From assembly GCF_004795105.1 (NCBI RefSeq), contig NZ_SSBL01000031.1, forward strand, positions 1 to 64,000: a stretch of 64,000 nucleotides of DNA. Reading direction: 5' to 3'. The notes beneath the pieces are model-generated. The model was not told the origin of the DNA, searched no databases, and was given only the letters and a program-made list of their open reading frames with translations. Position numbers and translations under genes: made by a program. Positions 52,254 through 61,126 of this stretch are shown one piece after another (within the stretch, counting starts at the first letter, position 1; each line of letters begins with the position of its first letter). This DNA is from Streptomyces sp. A0642. Its GTDB lineage: Bacteria; Actinomycetota; Actinomycetes; Streptomycetales; Streptomycetaceae.

Positions 52254-52272
52254 TTAGGGTTACCTAACTTAA
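52254..52272. promoter_or_regulatory. Iron box (DmdR/IdeR operator)
   Basis: TTAGGGTTACCTAACTTAA. On the other strand it matches 15 of 19 positions of the consensus TTAGGTTAGGCTAACCTAA that I recall for iron repressors of actinobacteria. Placed before the siderophore-interacting gene; it also lies at the end of the exonuclease gene. Confidence 0.75.
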
Positions 52273-52276
52273 CACC

Positions 52277-53218
52277 TCAGGCGGCGAGTGTGGAGAGCAG
52301 GCGCTGGAGCGCCCCGCCCAGTCCCCACTGGTCCGCGAGCGCTTCGAGGGTCGCCGGGTCGCGGGGTTCGGCGGGCAGCGCGGGGTCGAATTCCGGCAGG
52401 GGCACATCGGCGGCGACCCGGACCACGGTCGGCGCGACGGCCAGGTAGTCACGGGCCTCGTCGAGCCGCTTGCGCTGGGAGGGTGTCAGCTTGGCGGCCG
52501 GGTCGTCGACCGCGCCCATGATCCCGGCGAGATCGCCGAAGGCGTCCAGCAGTTTCGCCGCCGTCTTCTCGCCGATGCCGGGAACGCCCGGCAGCCCGTC
52601 GCTCGGGTCGCCGCGCAGCAGTGCCAGGTCGACGTAACCGGAACCGTCCACGCCGTACTTCTCACGCAGCCAGGCCTCGTCCGTCGCCTGGAGCGTGCCG
52701 ACGCCCTTCAGCGGGTAGAGGACCCGCACCCCGCGGGCGTCGTCCACCAGTTGGTAGAGGTCCCGGTCGCCGGTGACGATGTCGACCGGGCCCGTCGCCA
52801 GACCGGTCAGCGTGCCGATCACGTCGTCGGCCTCGTATCCCGCGACGCCGACCCGGGCGATGCCCAGGGCGTCGAGGACGGCCGCGATGACCGGCACCTG
52901 CGGGGCGAGCGTGTCGGGCGTCTCCTCCTCGTCGGGCAGTCCGGCGTCCGTCTCCACGGCCACGCGGTGCGCCTTGTACGAGGGGATCAGGTCGACCCGC
53001 CACTGCGGCCGCCAGTCCGCGTCCCAGCAGGCCACCAGGTCGTCGGGCCGGTGGTCCTGCACCAGCCGGCCGATGAAGTCCAGCAGGCCGCGCACGGCGT
53101 TCACGGGCGTCCCGTCCGGGGCGCGCACGGAGTCGGGCACCCCGAAGTAGGCGCGGAAGTAGAGGGAGGCGGTGTCGAGGAGCATCAGGCGTCGCGTCAC
53201 ACCCCGATGATGCCGCAC
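52277..53218 (-). CDS. 5'-3' exonuclease (PolA N-terminal nuclease-like)
   Basis: 313 residues. N-terminal MLLDTASLYFRAYFGVP gives the first metal-binding Asp. The acidic cluster continues with GYEADDVIGTL and VTGDRDLYQLVD. The helix-hairpin-helix GLPGVPGIGEKTAAKLL is near 205. It acts on flaps and nicks in DNA repair or replication, without a polymerase domain. GTG 53218 is the outer start; GTG 53201, giving MTRRLMLLDT, is equally possible. Confidence 0.93.
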   Translation of the reverse strand: MRHHRGVTRRLMLLDTASLYFRAYFGVPDSVRAPDGTPVNAVRGLLDFIGRLVQDHRPDDLVACWDADWRPQWRVDLIPSYKAHRVAVETDAGLPDEEETPDTLAPQVPVIAAVLDALGIARVGVAGYEADDVIGTLTGLATGPVDIVTGDRDLYQLVDDARGVRVLYPLKGVGTLQATDEAWLREKYGVDGSGYVDLALLRGDPSDGLPGVPGIGEKTAAKLLDAFGDLAGIMGAVDDPAAKLTPSQRKRLDEARDYLAVAPTVVRVAADVPLPEFDPALPAEPRDPATLEALADQWGLGGALQRLLSTLAA

Positions 53219-53443
53219 CTCGCTGACAGGGGCCGCCGCGCGCGGTTCCCGGACCGCTGCCGCTCTTCTGTGAGCTGGGACACTCTTGTGTTTGCCCTGT
53301 CATAAGCGCGGGCAGGCGCGGCACCGGAGCGGACCACGTTGCATTTTCAACTGGTGCACGTGCGCTGCGGACCGACCCGCACCGCTCCACGGTCTGCCGG
53401 AGGGGGGTGGCAGGCCGTTTTCGGTTCAACGCGTGAGGTGTAT

Positions 53444-54568
53444 GTGTCAAGGCTGCAAGCCGAACACTTGTACAAAGTATTCGGCAGACGACCCGATCAA
53501 GCCGTGCAGAAGCTCGAGAGCGGCTCCGACCGCGACGAGCTGCGCGCCGACGGAACGACCGCAGCGGTGATCGACGCATCGTTCACCGTGGAGCCGGGCC
53601 AGATCTTCGTCGTGATGGGTCTGTCCGGGTCAGGCAAGTCCACGTTGCTGCGCATGCTCAACGGACTGCTGGAGCCCACCGCCGGCCGGGTGCTCTTCGA
53701 CGGCCAGGACCTGACCGCCCTGAGCCCCGCCGAGCTGCGCCGCGTCCGGTCCACCAAGATCAGCATGGTGTTCCAGCACTTCGCGCTCTTCCCCCACCGC
53801 AGCGTCCTGGAGAACGCCGCCTACGGCCTCGAGGTGCAGGGCGTGCCGCGCGCCGAGCGCAACCGCCGCGCCACCGAGGCCCTGGAGCTGACCGGCCTCG
53901 CCGGCTGGGAGAAGTCCTGGCCCGACGAGCTCTCGGGCGGCATGCAGCAGCGCGTGGGCCTGGCCCGCGCGCTCGCCACCGACGCCGACCTGCTCCTGAT
54001 GGACGAGTCCTTCAGCGCGCTCGACCCGCTGATCCGCCGCGACATGCAGGACCAGCTCCTGGAGCTGCAGAAGCGGCTGAAGAAGACCATCGTCTTCATC
54101 ACCCACGACCTCAACGAGGCCATGCGCCTCGGCGACCGCATCGCGGTGATGCGCGACGGCGAGATCGTCCAGCTCGGCACCGCCGAGGACATCCTCGTCA
54201 CTCCGGCCAACGACTACGTCGCCTCCTTCACCCAGGACGTCGACCGCTCCCGGGTGCTGACCGCGGGCGCCATCATGGCCGAGCCGCACACGGTGATGGG
54301 CTCCCTGACCGACGACGGCGAGGAACTGCGTACGCCCGCCGACGTCCTCCGGGAGGCGCCGGCCACCGTCGCCGAGTCCACCCCGATCATCGAGCTGTTC
54401 ACCCCCTGCTCGCAGAGCGGCGTCGCGGTCGCTGTGACCGACGACAAGGGGAAGCTCGTCGGCGTCGTGCCGAGGACCCGGCTGCTCGCCGTGCTCGGTG
54501 AGCCGATGACCCCCACGGGGGCTCCCCAGGACGCCGCCGCCTCCCTGAAGAAGGTGGCCAGTGTTTAG
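53444..54568 (+). CDS. Glycine betaine/proline ABC transporter ATPase
   Basis: 374 residues from GTG 53444 with GAGGTG upstream. Walker A GLSGSGKST near residue 65, signature LSGGMQQRVGLARAL, Walker B DLLLMDESFSALDP, and the H-loop THDLNEAMRLG. A C-terminal CBS-like region (about 270-360) is typical of OpuAA/ProV and senses ionic strength. It drives uptake of compatible solutes. Its stop overlaps the permease start by eight bases. Confidence 0.95.
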   Translation: MSRLQAEHLYKVFGRRPDQAVQKLESGSDRDELRADGTTAAVIDASFTVEPGQIFVVMGLSGSGKSTLLRMLNGLLEPTAGRVLFDGQDLTALSPAELRRVRSTKISMVFQHFALFPHRSVLENAAYGLEVQGVPRAERNRRATEALELTGLAGWEKSWPDELSGGMQQRVGLARALATDADLLLMDESFSALDPLIRRDMQDQLLELQKRLKKTIVFITHDLNEAMRLGDRIAVMRDGEIVQLGTAEDILVTPANDYVASFTQDVDRSRVLTAGAIMAEPHTVMGSLTDDGEELRTPADVLREAPATVAESTPIIELFTPCSQSGVAVAVTDDKGKLVGVVPRTRLLAVLGEPMTPTGAPQDAAASLKKVASV

Positions 54569-57197
54569 GATCCCCCTCGGCGACTGGGTCGACTCCGCGG
54601 TCGACTGGCTCCAGACCCACCTGGCCTGGCTCTTCGACGCCATCAGCTCCGTGGTGAGCGGCATGTTCGACGGCATCGCCGCCGTGCTCTCCGCTCCCGC
54701 GCCCCTGCTCTTCGCGGGCATCGTCGCCGTCATCGCCTGGTGGCTGCGCGGCCTGCTCGCCGGTGTGCTCGCGTTCGTCGGCTTCGCCCTCATCGACTCC
54801 GTCGAGCTGTGGGACGAGGCGATGGACACCCTCACGCTCGTCCTCGTCGCGACCCTCGTGACGCTGGTCCTCGCGGTACCGCTGGGCATCTGGGCGTCCC
54901 GCTCGAAGACCGTCAGCGCGGTGACCCGGCCGGTCCTCGACTTCATGCAGACCATGCCCGCCATGGTCTACCTGATCCCCGGCGTCATCTTCTTCGGCGT
55001 CGGCGTGGTCCCCGGGATCATCGCCACCATCATCTTCGCGCTGCCCCCGGGCGTCCGGATGACCGAGCTCGGCATCCGCCAGGTCGACCCCGAACTCGTG
55101 GAGGCCGCCGAGGCATTCGGCACCACGTCGCGCAACACCCTGCTGCGGGTGCAGCTGCCGCTCGCGCTGCCCACGATCATGGCGGGCATCAACCAGGTCA
55201 TCATGCTGGGCCTGTCCATGGTGGTCATCGCCGGCATGGTCGGCGGCGGCGGCCTCGGCGGCTCCGTCTACCGGGCCATCGGCAACGTCGACGTCGGTCT
55301 CGGCTTCGAGGCGGGCATCTCCATCGTCATCCTGGCGATGTACCTGGACCGCATGACGAGCGCCCTGGGCCGCGAGGTCTCCCCGCTCGCCCGCCGCGCG
55401 CTCGCCAAGGCGCAGTCGGTGGCCGGCGGGCTCAAGGTGTGGAACTACCGCCCGCAGCCCGTCGTCGCCGTGGCCGGCGTCGTCGTGCTCGCACTCGTCG
55501 CCGGCAGCATGAGCCTGTTCGGCTCCTCGGACGCGGACGGCACGGCGAGCTCCGACCCGAAGAACGTCGGAGCGGGCAAGAAGATCAGCATGGGCTACAT
55601 CCCCTGGGACGAAGGCATCGCCTCCACCTTCCTGTGGAAGGAGATGCTGGAGCGGCGCGGGTTCGAGGTCGACGTCAAGCAGTACGAGGCCGGCGCGCTG
55701 TACACGGGTATGGCGGGCGGCCAGATCGACTTCGAGACCGACTCCTGGCTGCCGGTCACCCATGCCGCGTACTGGAAGAAGTACAAGGACCGCCTGGAGG
55801 ACATGGGCTCCTGGTACGGCCCCACCTCCCTGGAGCTCGCCGTCCCCTCGTACGTGAAGGGCGTCGACTCGCTCGACGACCTCAAGGGCAAGGCGTCCGA
55901 CTTCAAGGGCCGGGTCGTCGGCATCGAGCCGAGCGCCGGTGAGACGGGCCTGCTCAAGGACAAGATCCTGCCGGGCTACGGCCTGGACAAGGAGTACAAG
56001 GTCGTCGACGGCTCCACGCCGTCCATGCTGGCCGAGCTGAAGCGCGCGTACGCCAAGAAGGAACCGATCGTCGTTCCCCTCTGGTCGCCGCACTGGGCGT
56101 ACAACCAGTACGACCTCACCAAGCTCAAGGACCCCAAGAACCTCTGGGGCAAGGGCGACGGCATCCACACGCTGACCCGCAAGGGATTCGCGGCCGACAA
56201 CCCCGAGGCCGGGGCCTGGCTCAAGAACTTCAAGATGACCGAGGACCAGCTCACCAGCCTCGAGGCGCAGATCCAGAAGAGCGGCTCCGGCAAGGAGCAG
56301 GAGGCCGTCCGGACGTGGCTGAAGGCCAACCCGGGCGTCGCCGACAAGTGGACCCCGGTCCGGAAGGCCGCCTCGTCCAAGGGCGCGGACGGCAAGGACG
56401 AGCGCGACCGCGCCGTCGAGATGGCCTGGTTCCCCTGGGAGGAGGACATCGCCGCCACGTACCTGTGGAAGGCGGTCCTGGAGGACCGCGGCTACAAGGT
56501 CAACCTCAAGCAGTTCGAGGTCGGCCCGATGTACGCCGCGATGTCCCGCGGCCAGATCGACGTCCAGTTCGACGGCTGGCTGCCGTACACCCAGAAGAAC
56601 TACTGGGCCAAGTACGGCTCCAAGCTGACCGACATCGGCTCGTGGTACGGCCCCACCTCCATCGAGATCGCGGTGCCCGACTACGTCAAGGACGTGAAGT
56701 CCCTGGCCGATCTGAAGGGCAAGGGCTCGCAGTTCAAGGGCCGGATCGTCGGCATCGAACCGGGCACGGCCACGATGGAGAACCTGAAGAAGAACGTGCT
56801 GCCGGGCTACGGCCTGGACAAGGAGTACAAGGTCGTCGACGGCTCCACGCCCGCCATGCTGGCCGAGCTGAAGCGCGCGTACGCCAAGAAGGAGCCCATC
56901 GCCGTCGTGCTGTGGACCCCGCACTGGGCGTACAGCGAGTACGGCATGACCAAGCTCCAGGACCCGAAGAAGGCCTTCGGTGACGGCGACCGGCTGCACA
57001 CCATCGCCTCCAAGGAGTTCCCGGAGAACTACCCGCAGCTGACCAAGTGGTTCAAGGACTTCAAGCTCAGCGAGGACCAGCTCGCCGGCCTGGAGAACCA
57101 GATCCAGAAGCGCGGTGCGGGACACGAGGAGGAAGCCGTCAAGGCCTGGATGGACAAGAACCCGGGCATCGCGGACAAGATGGCTCCTCAGCCGTAA
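54561..57197 (+). CDS. Glycine betaine/proline transporter permease fused to two binding domains
   Basis: 878 residues. The permease core (about 1-320, six to eight helices) has the inner-membrane loop EAAEAFGTTSRNTLLRVQLPLALP. Two OpuAC-type binding domains follow: about 344-610 (GYIPWDEGIAS, TDSWLPVTHAAYW) and about 620-878 (AWFPWEEDIAA, FDGWLPYTQKNYW). Trp-rich boxes of each should hold quaternary amines. OpuABC fusions with one binding domain are known; a tandem pair doubles sites per transporter. The GTG start lies inside the ATPase gene. Confidence 0.94.
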   Translation: MFRIPLGDWVDSAVDWLQTHLAWLFDAISSVVSGMFDGIAAVLSAPAPLLFAGIVAVIAWWLRGLLAGVLAFVGFALIDSVELWDEAMDTLTLVLVATLVTLVLAVPLGIWASRSKTVSAVTRPVLDFMQTMPAMVYLIPGVIFFGVGVVPGIIATIIFALPPGVRMTELGIRQVDPELVEAAEAFGTTSRNTLLRVQLPLALPTIMAGINQVIMLGLSMVVIAGMVGGGGLGGSVYRAIGNVDVGLGFEAGISIVILAMYLDRMTSALGREVSPLARRALAKAQSVAGGLKVWNYRPQPVVAVAGVVVLALVAGSMSLFGSSDADGTASSDPKNVGAGKKISMGYIPWDEGIASTFLWKEMLERRGFEVDVKQYEAGALYTGMAGGQIDFETDSWLPVTHAAYWKKYKDRLEDMGSWYGPTSLELAVPSYVKGVDSLDDLKGKASDFKGRVVGIEPSAGETGLLKDKILPGYGLDKEYKVVDGSTPSMLAELKRAYAKKEPIVVPLWSPHWAYNQYDLTKLKDPKNLWGKGDGIHTLTRKGFAADNPEAGAWLKNFKMTEDQLTSLEAQIQKSGSGKEQEAVRTWLKANPGVADKWTPVRKAASSKGADGKDERDRAVEMAWFPWEEDIAATYLWKAVLEDRGYKVNLKQFEVGPMYAAMSRGQIDVQFDGWLPYTQKNYWAKYGSKLTDIGSWYGPTSIEIAVPDYVKDVKSLADLKGKGSQFKGRIVGIEPGTATMENLKKNVLPGYGLDKEYKVVDGSTPAMLAELKRAYAKKEPIAVVLWTPHWAYSEYGMTKLQDPKKAFGDGDRLHTIASKEFPENYPQLTKWFKDFKLSEDQLAGLENQIQKRGAGHEEEAVKAWMDKNPGIADKMAPQP
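55968..56070 (+). repeat. Near-identical in-gene repeat, copy 1
   Basis: About 103 bp in the first binding domain match 56799-56901 in the second with only four mismatches, an offset of 831 bp (277 codons). The rest of the two domains is much more diverged. Confidence 0.9.
56799..56901 (+). repeat. Near-identical in-gene repeat, copy 2
   Basis: Partner of 55968-56070. Both encode PGYGLDKEYKVVDGSTP and then MLAELKRAYAKKEPI. Confidence 0.9.
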
Positions 57198-57233
57198 CCA
57201 CGGCAGCGGCCCGTCAGGGGCGGCGGCACGGAC

Positions 57234-57268
57234 AGGGGTGGGCACCGCCGGCGGCGGGGCCCACCCCT
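57234..57268 (+). terminator. Terminator after the betaine transporter operon
   Basis: AGGGGTGGGC (57234-57243) pairs exactly with 57259-57268, with an inner CCGCCGGCGG palindrome, followed by TTCGGGCT. Confidence 0.7.
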
Positions 57269-57368
57269 TTCGGGCTGTCCGGACGGCACTTTCCCGGCCG
57301 GCCTCGCCCAACGGTGTGCGTAAGGTGCTCGCAACCGGAAGGATGGCGAGTCGGGAGGGAGCCGGACA

Positions 57369-57914
57369 ATGGACGACAAGGAAACACTCCGGGTGGGCGC
57401 CGCGGTCCGCCGACAGCGCAGATCCCTGGGACTGACCCTGGCCGCGGTCGCCGCACGCAGCGGCCTGTCCGTACCGTTCCTCAGCCAGATCGAGAACGAG
57501 CGGGCCAGGCCCAGCGCCCGTTCCCTGGACCGGGTCGCCGAAGCCCTGGAGACCACCACCGCACGGCTGCGCGCCGCCGCGGACTCGGCGCGCGCGGTCG
57601 ACGTCGTGCGCGGCGGGCACGAGGACGGCGTACGCAGGGTGGTGCTCGGCCGTCACCAGCTCAGCGCCCTGGAATTCACCGGCGAGCTCGACCTCGGGCG
57701 CGAGTTCCAGCACCGCAACGACGAGGTGATGTACGTCGCGGAAGGGGCCGCCGAGGTGGAGGCCGAGGGACAGGCCTACCGGCTGGAGCGCGGCGACACC
57801 CTGTTCCTGTCGGGCGGGGTGCGCCACCGCTGGCGGGCCACCGTTCCCGGCACCCGCCTGCTGTTCGTCGCGGTCGCCGAGCACATCGACGCCACCTCCG
57901 ACCCGCGGCGCTGA
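57369..57914 (+). CDS. XRE-family regulator with cupin domain
   Basis: 181 residues. Helix-turn-helix at 8-65 (AAVRRQRRSLGLTLAAVAARSGLSVPFLSQIEN), then a cupin barrel (about 85-175) with VMYVAEGAAEVEAEGQ and LSGGVRHRW. Such regulators bind a small ligand in the cupin. Located directly after the betaine transporter on the same strand, so osmolyte metabolism is a reasonable guess. ATG 57369 has GGGAGG eleven bases upstream. Convergent with the TDT transporter, 16 bp apart. Confidence 0.92.
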   Translation: MDDKETLRVGAAVRRQRRSLGLTLAAVAARSGLSVPFLSQIENERARPSARSLDRVAEALETTTARLRAAADSARAVDVVRGGHEDGVRRVVLGRHQLSALEFTGELDLGREFQHRNDEVMYVAEGAAEVEAEGQAYRLERGDTLFLSGGVRHRWRATVPGTRLLFVAVAEHIDATSDPRR

Positions 57915-57930
57915 GAGCCCGGGCGCCCTG

Positions 57931-59082
57931 TCACACCGCCCCGGTCGTCACCGGCGCGGCCCCCTGCGGCGGTGCCAGCAGCGCCCCGCCGAGCAGTCCG
58001 CGCAGGGTCCGTGCCGCTGCCACCGCCCAGGCCGCCACCAGCAGCACGTAGAGGGCTGCCGCCAGCCAGCCGAACGCGGCCAGACCGGTGTGCCGGGCCA
58101 GACCGGCGGCCCCCGTCACACACGTACCGACGGGGAAGGTGAAGCCCCACCACGTCATCGCGAACGTCATCCCGCCCCGCACCGCGCGCACCACCAGGCC
58201 GGCGGACAGCGCCAGCCACAGGAGGGCGAACCCCATGACCGGCACCCCGTACAGCACCGCGAACGCACCGAGCGCGGAGGCGTACGGCGCCCGGATCGCA
58301 CCCGGCGCCACATCGGCCAGCGCGTTGACCGCGGTCGTGGACTGGCCCAGTGGGCCGAGCACCAGGAAGAGCGTGGGCGTCAGCACGAGGGGCAGCGGGC
58401 CCCGGTGGACCAGCCGGGCGAAGACCAGGGGCAGTATCACCAGCGTCGCCAGCAGGCTCATCCCGAACATCGCGTAGCAGGCGAGCAGCAGCGCCTCCCG
58501 CCACTGGCCCTCCGGGAGCTCCGGCACCAGCAGCGGCCCGAGCGCGGCTGACACCATGGGCGCCACCACCGGGAGGAGCCACACCGGTGACGCGGTGCCC
58601 GGCTCCGGCCGGTGACGCACGATCATCAGATACGGCACCGCGACGGCGGCGGCCAGACCGGTCAGGGTGCCCGCCGTGAACAGCACCACGTCCAGGGTCA
58701 GGGCCGCCTGGTGGCCGATCACGTCCCGCCCCACCACCATCCCGGAACCGCCGACCGCCAGCAGGGCCATCGAAAGACAGCCGTAGAACGGTGCGACGGC
58801 AGGGTCCAGGAGATGGGCGCGGGCCTGGTCGCGGTGCGCGGCCCAGTGCCCCGCGCGGGCCGCGAGCACGGCGGCGAGCAGGACCGCGGAGAGGACCCAC
58901 ACCAGCGCGCAGGCCACCCGCAGTCCCGGGACGTGCACCGGCAGGGCGACGCCCGCACTCGCCACGATCGCGGTGCCCATGACGGTCGCGTACCAGTTCG
59001 GGCCGAAATGCCGCAGGGCCGCCGGCCGCCGGACGGCGGCGGAGGGCGGGGGAGCGGTGCGTGTCTGCGGAAAGATGGCCAT
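57931..59082 (-). CDS. TDT-family transporter (TehA/SLAC1-like)
   Basis: 383 residues, ten predicted membrane helices. The start MAIFPQTR precedes LRHFGPNWYATVMGTAIVA, the family signature for tellurite-resistance/dicarboxylate and SLAC1 anion channels, some of which export sulfite. The C-terminal TFAMTWWGFTFPVGTCVTG is also typical. The substrate is unknown. A LysR regulator is divergent 70 bp away, with a 27-bp palindrome between, 52 bp upstream of this start. Confidence 0.9.
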   Translation of the reverse strand: MAIFPQTRTAPPPSAAVRRPAALRHFGPNWYATVMGTAIVASAGVALPVHVPGLRVACALVWVLSAVLLAAVLAARAGHWAAHRDQARAHLLDPAVAPFYGCLSMALLAVGGSGMVVGRDVIGHQAALTLDVVLFTAGTLTGLAAAVAVPYLMIVRHRPEPGTASPVWLLPVVAPMVSAALGPLLVPELPEGQWREALLLACYAMFGMSLLATLVILPLVFARLVHRGPLPLVLTPTLFLVLGPLGQSTTAVNALADVAPGAIRAPYASALGAFAVLYGVPVMGFALLWLALSAGLVVRAVRGGMTFAMTWWGFTFPVGTCVTGAAGLARHTGLAAFGWLAAALYVLLVAAWAVAAARTLRGLLGGALLAPPQGAAPVTTGAV

Positions 59083-59133
59083 GCCACGATTCTCGGCGGC
59101 CTGCCCGTGCCCCACCAGGGAGTCCCGCCCTAT

Positions 59134-59160
59134 GAGGTCATAAGGTGGACTTATGACCTC
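59134..59160. promoter_or_regulatory. 27-bp palindrome overlapping the LysR start codon
   Basis: GAGGTCATAAG (59134-59144), five bases, CTTATGACCTC (59150-59160). The right arm contains ATG 59153 of the LysR gene. Binding there would block translation start or a leaderless transcript directly. Confidence 0.65.
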
Positions 59161-60085
59161 CGACGCTCCCGCCCTCCTGTCCCACCGGGTACCCGATCTC
59201 GGCGCCCTGGAGCTGCTCCTCGCCGTCGCCCGGCACGGCAGCCTCGGCCGGGCCGCACGGGACCTCGGCATCACCCAGCCCGCCGCCAGCAGCCGCATCC
59301 GCTCGATGGAGCGGCAGCTCGGCCTCACCCTCCTCGACCGCTCACCCCGCGGCTCCCGCCTCACCGACGCGGGAGCGCTCGTCACCGACTGGGCGCGCCG
59401 GGTCGTCGAGGCCGCCGAGGCGTTCGACGCCGGCGCCCACGCGCTGCGGGACCGCCGCGACTCGCGGCTGCGGGTCGCCGCGTCCATGACCATCGCCGAA
59501 TACCTGCTCCCGGGCTGGCTGATCGCCCTGCGCGGCGAACGGCCGGACACCGCGGTCTCGCTGCTCGCCGGCAACTCCGCGGTGGTCGCGCAGCGCCTGC
59601 TGGCCGGCGAGGCGGACCTCGGCTTCGTCGAGGGCCTGTCCGTGCCGGAGGGACTCGACGGCACCGTGATCGCGCACGACCGCCTGGTCGTCGTGGTCGC
59701 CCCGTCGCACGCCTGGGCCCGCCGCCGCACCCCGCTGACCCCTCAGGAGCTGGCCGCGACCCCGCTGATCCTGCGGGAGCACGGCTCCGGCACCCGCCAG
59801 GTCCTGGACGCCGCCCTCGCCGTGCACGGGGGACTGGCCCAGCCGCTCCTGGAGCTCTCCTCCACCACCGCGGTGAAGGGGGCGGCGGAGAGCGGCGCCG
59901 GACCCTGCGTCCTGAGCGAACTGGCCCTCGGCGAGGAGCTCTCCGCCCGGCGCCTGGTCAAGGTGCCGATCGCCGGAGTCCGGCTGCGCCGCCAGCTCCG
60001 CGCCGTCTGGCCCGCCGGCCACCGCCCCACGGGGCCGGCCCGCGACCTGCTCTCGCTGACCCGGTCGCACCCGTCCGGCGACTGA
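59153..60085 (+). CDS. LysR-family regulator
   Basis: 310 residues. Helix-turn-helix at about 20-75 (LELLLAVARHGSLGRAARDLGITQPAASSRIRSMERQLG) and a two-lobed effector domain. It is divergent from the TDT transporter and probably controls it. The start codon is embedded in the right arm of an 11-bp inverted repeat and has no ribosome site, so translation may be leaderless. Confidence 0.94.
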   Translation: MTSDAPALLSHRVPDLGALELLLAVARHGSLGRAARDLGITQPAASSRIRSMERQLGLTLLDRSPRGSRLTDAGALVTDWARRVVEAAEAFDAGAHALRDRRDSRLRVAASMTIAEYLLPGWLIALRGERPDTAVSLLAGNSAVVAQRLLAGEADLGFVEGLSVPEGLDGTVIAHDRLVVVVAPSHAWARRRTPLTPQELAATPLILREHGSGTRQVLDAALAVHGGLAQPLLELSSTTAVKGAAESGAGPCVLSELALGEELSARRLVKVPIAGVRLRRQLRAVWPAGHRPTGPARDLLSLTRSHPSGD

Positions 60086-60151
60086 TCCGCGCCGCCGCAG
60101 GCGCCCGGAAATCCGCTCGCCCGCGCGCCCCCGGACGGGAAGGATGTGCGG

Positions 60152-61111
60152 ATGACCGTGACCGCACCGCCCGCCACCGGCGTCCGCCACGCCTGGGCCG
60201 ACCTGCCCCAGGCCGTACGCGACGCCGTCCAGGACATCCTCGGTGCCCCGGTCGTCGAGGCCCGCAGCCAGAGCGGCGGCTTCTCGCCCGGTGTCGCCGC
60301 CCGGGTCCGGCTCGCGGACGGGCGGCGCGCCTTCGTGAAGGCCGTGAGCGCCGAGGTCAACGCCGACAGCCCGGACCATCACCGCGCCGAGGCCCGGAAC
60401 ACGGCGGCGCTCCCGCCGCACGCCCCCGTACCGCAGCTGCTCGGCGTGTACGACGACGGCGCCTGCGTCGCCCTCGTCCTGGAGGACATCGACGGCCGCC
60501 AGCCCCGCGTCCCCTGGGACCGGGCCGAACTGGACCGCGTCCTCGCGGCCGTCGGCGACCTGTCCCGGACCCTCACGCCGGCCCCGGTCGAGGCGCCCGA
60601 CGCGGCCGTGGGCAAGACCACGATGTTCACCGGCTGGCGGACCCTGCACGCGGCCGGCGGCAGCGCACGGCTGGACCCCTGGGCGGCCCGCCGGCTCGGC
60701 GCACTCGCGGACCTGGAGTCCGGCTGGGCGGCACACGCCGCCGGCGACAGCCTCGTCCACGGAGACCTGCGCGCCGACAACATCCTGCTCACCGAGGACC
60801 GGGTCGTGTTCGTCGACTGGCCCCACGCGGTGCGCGCGGCTCCCTGGTTCGATCTGCTGGCCATGCTGCCGTGCGTCGCCGCCCAGGGCGGCCCGGACCC
60901 GGAGACCCTCTTCACCGCCCACCCGCTCGGCCGGGACGCCGATCCCGCCGGGGTCACCGCCGTGCTCGCCGCGCTGACCGGATACTTCGTCGCACACGCG
61001 CTACGCCCGGATCCGCCGGGGCTCCCCACGCTCAGGGCGTTCCAGGCCGCCCAGGGCGCGGCCGCCCTGGACTGGCTGCGGCACCGGTCCGGCCCCGGAC
61101 TCACCGGCTGA
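60152..61111 (+). CDS. Aminoglycoside-phosphotransferase-family kinase
   Basis: 319 residues from ATG 60152, nine bases after GGGAAGG; GTG 60146 is too close to it. The kinase-like Lys is in RRAFVKAVS, the catalytic loop is LVHGDLRADNILL near residue 205, and the metal-binding DFG equivalent is VFVDWPHA. The fold phosphorylates small hydroxyl compounds such as antibiotics, sugars or choline. The substrate is unknown, and resistance cannot be claimed. Confidence 0.88.
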   Translation: MTVTAPPATGVRHAWADLPQAVRDAVQDILGAPVVEARSQSGGFSPGVAARVRLADGRRAFVKAVSAEVNADSPDHHRAEARNTAALPPHAPVPQLLGVYDDGACVALVLEDIDGRQPRVPWDRAELDRVLAAVGDLSRTLTPAPVEAPDAAVGKTTMFTGWRTLHAAGGSARLDPWAARRLGALADLESGWAAHAAGDSLVHGDLRADNILLTEDRVVFVDWPHAVRAAPWFDLLAMLPCVAAQGGPDPETLFTAHPLGRDADPAGVTAVLAALTGYFVAHALRPDPPGLPTLRAFQAAQGAAALDWLRHRSGPGLTG

Positions 61112-61126
61112 CGGGGCCGGCACGTC

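Noticed and set aside
54399..57884. 1161-codon minus-strand ORF across the betaine permease
   Set aside because: Shadow of the real gene; its internal repeats only mirror the duplicated binding domains.
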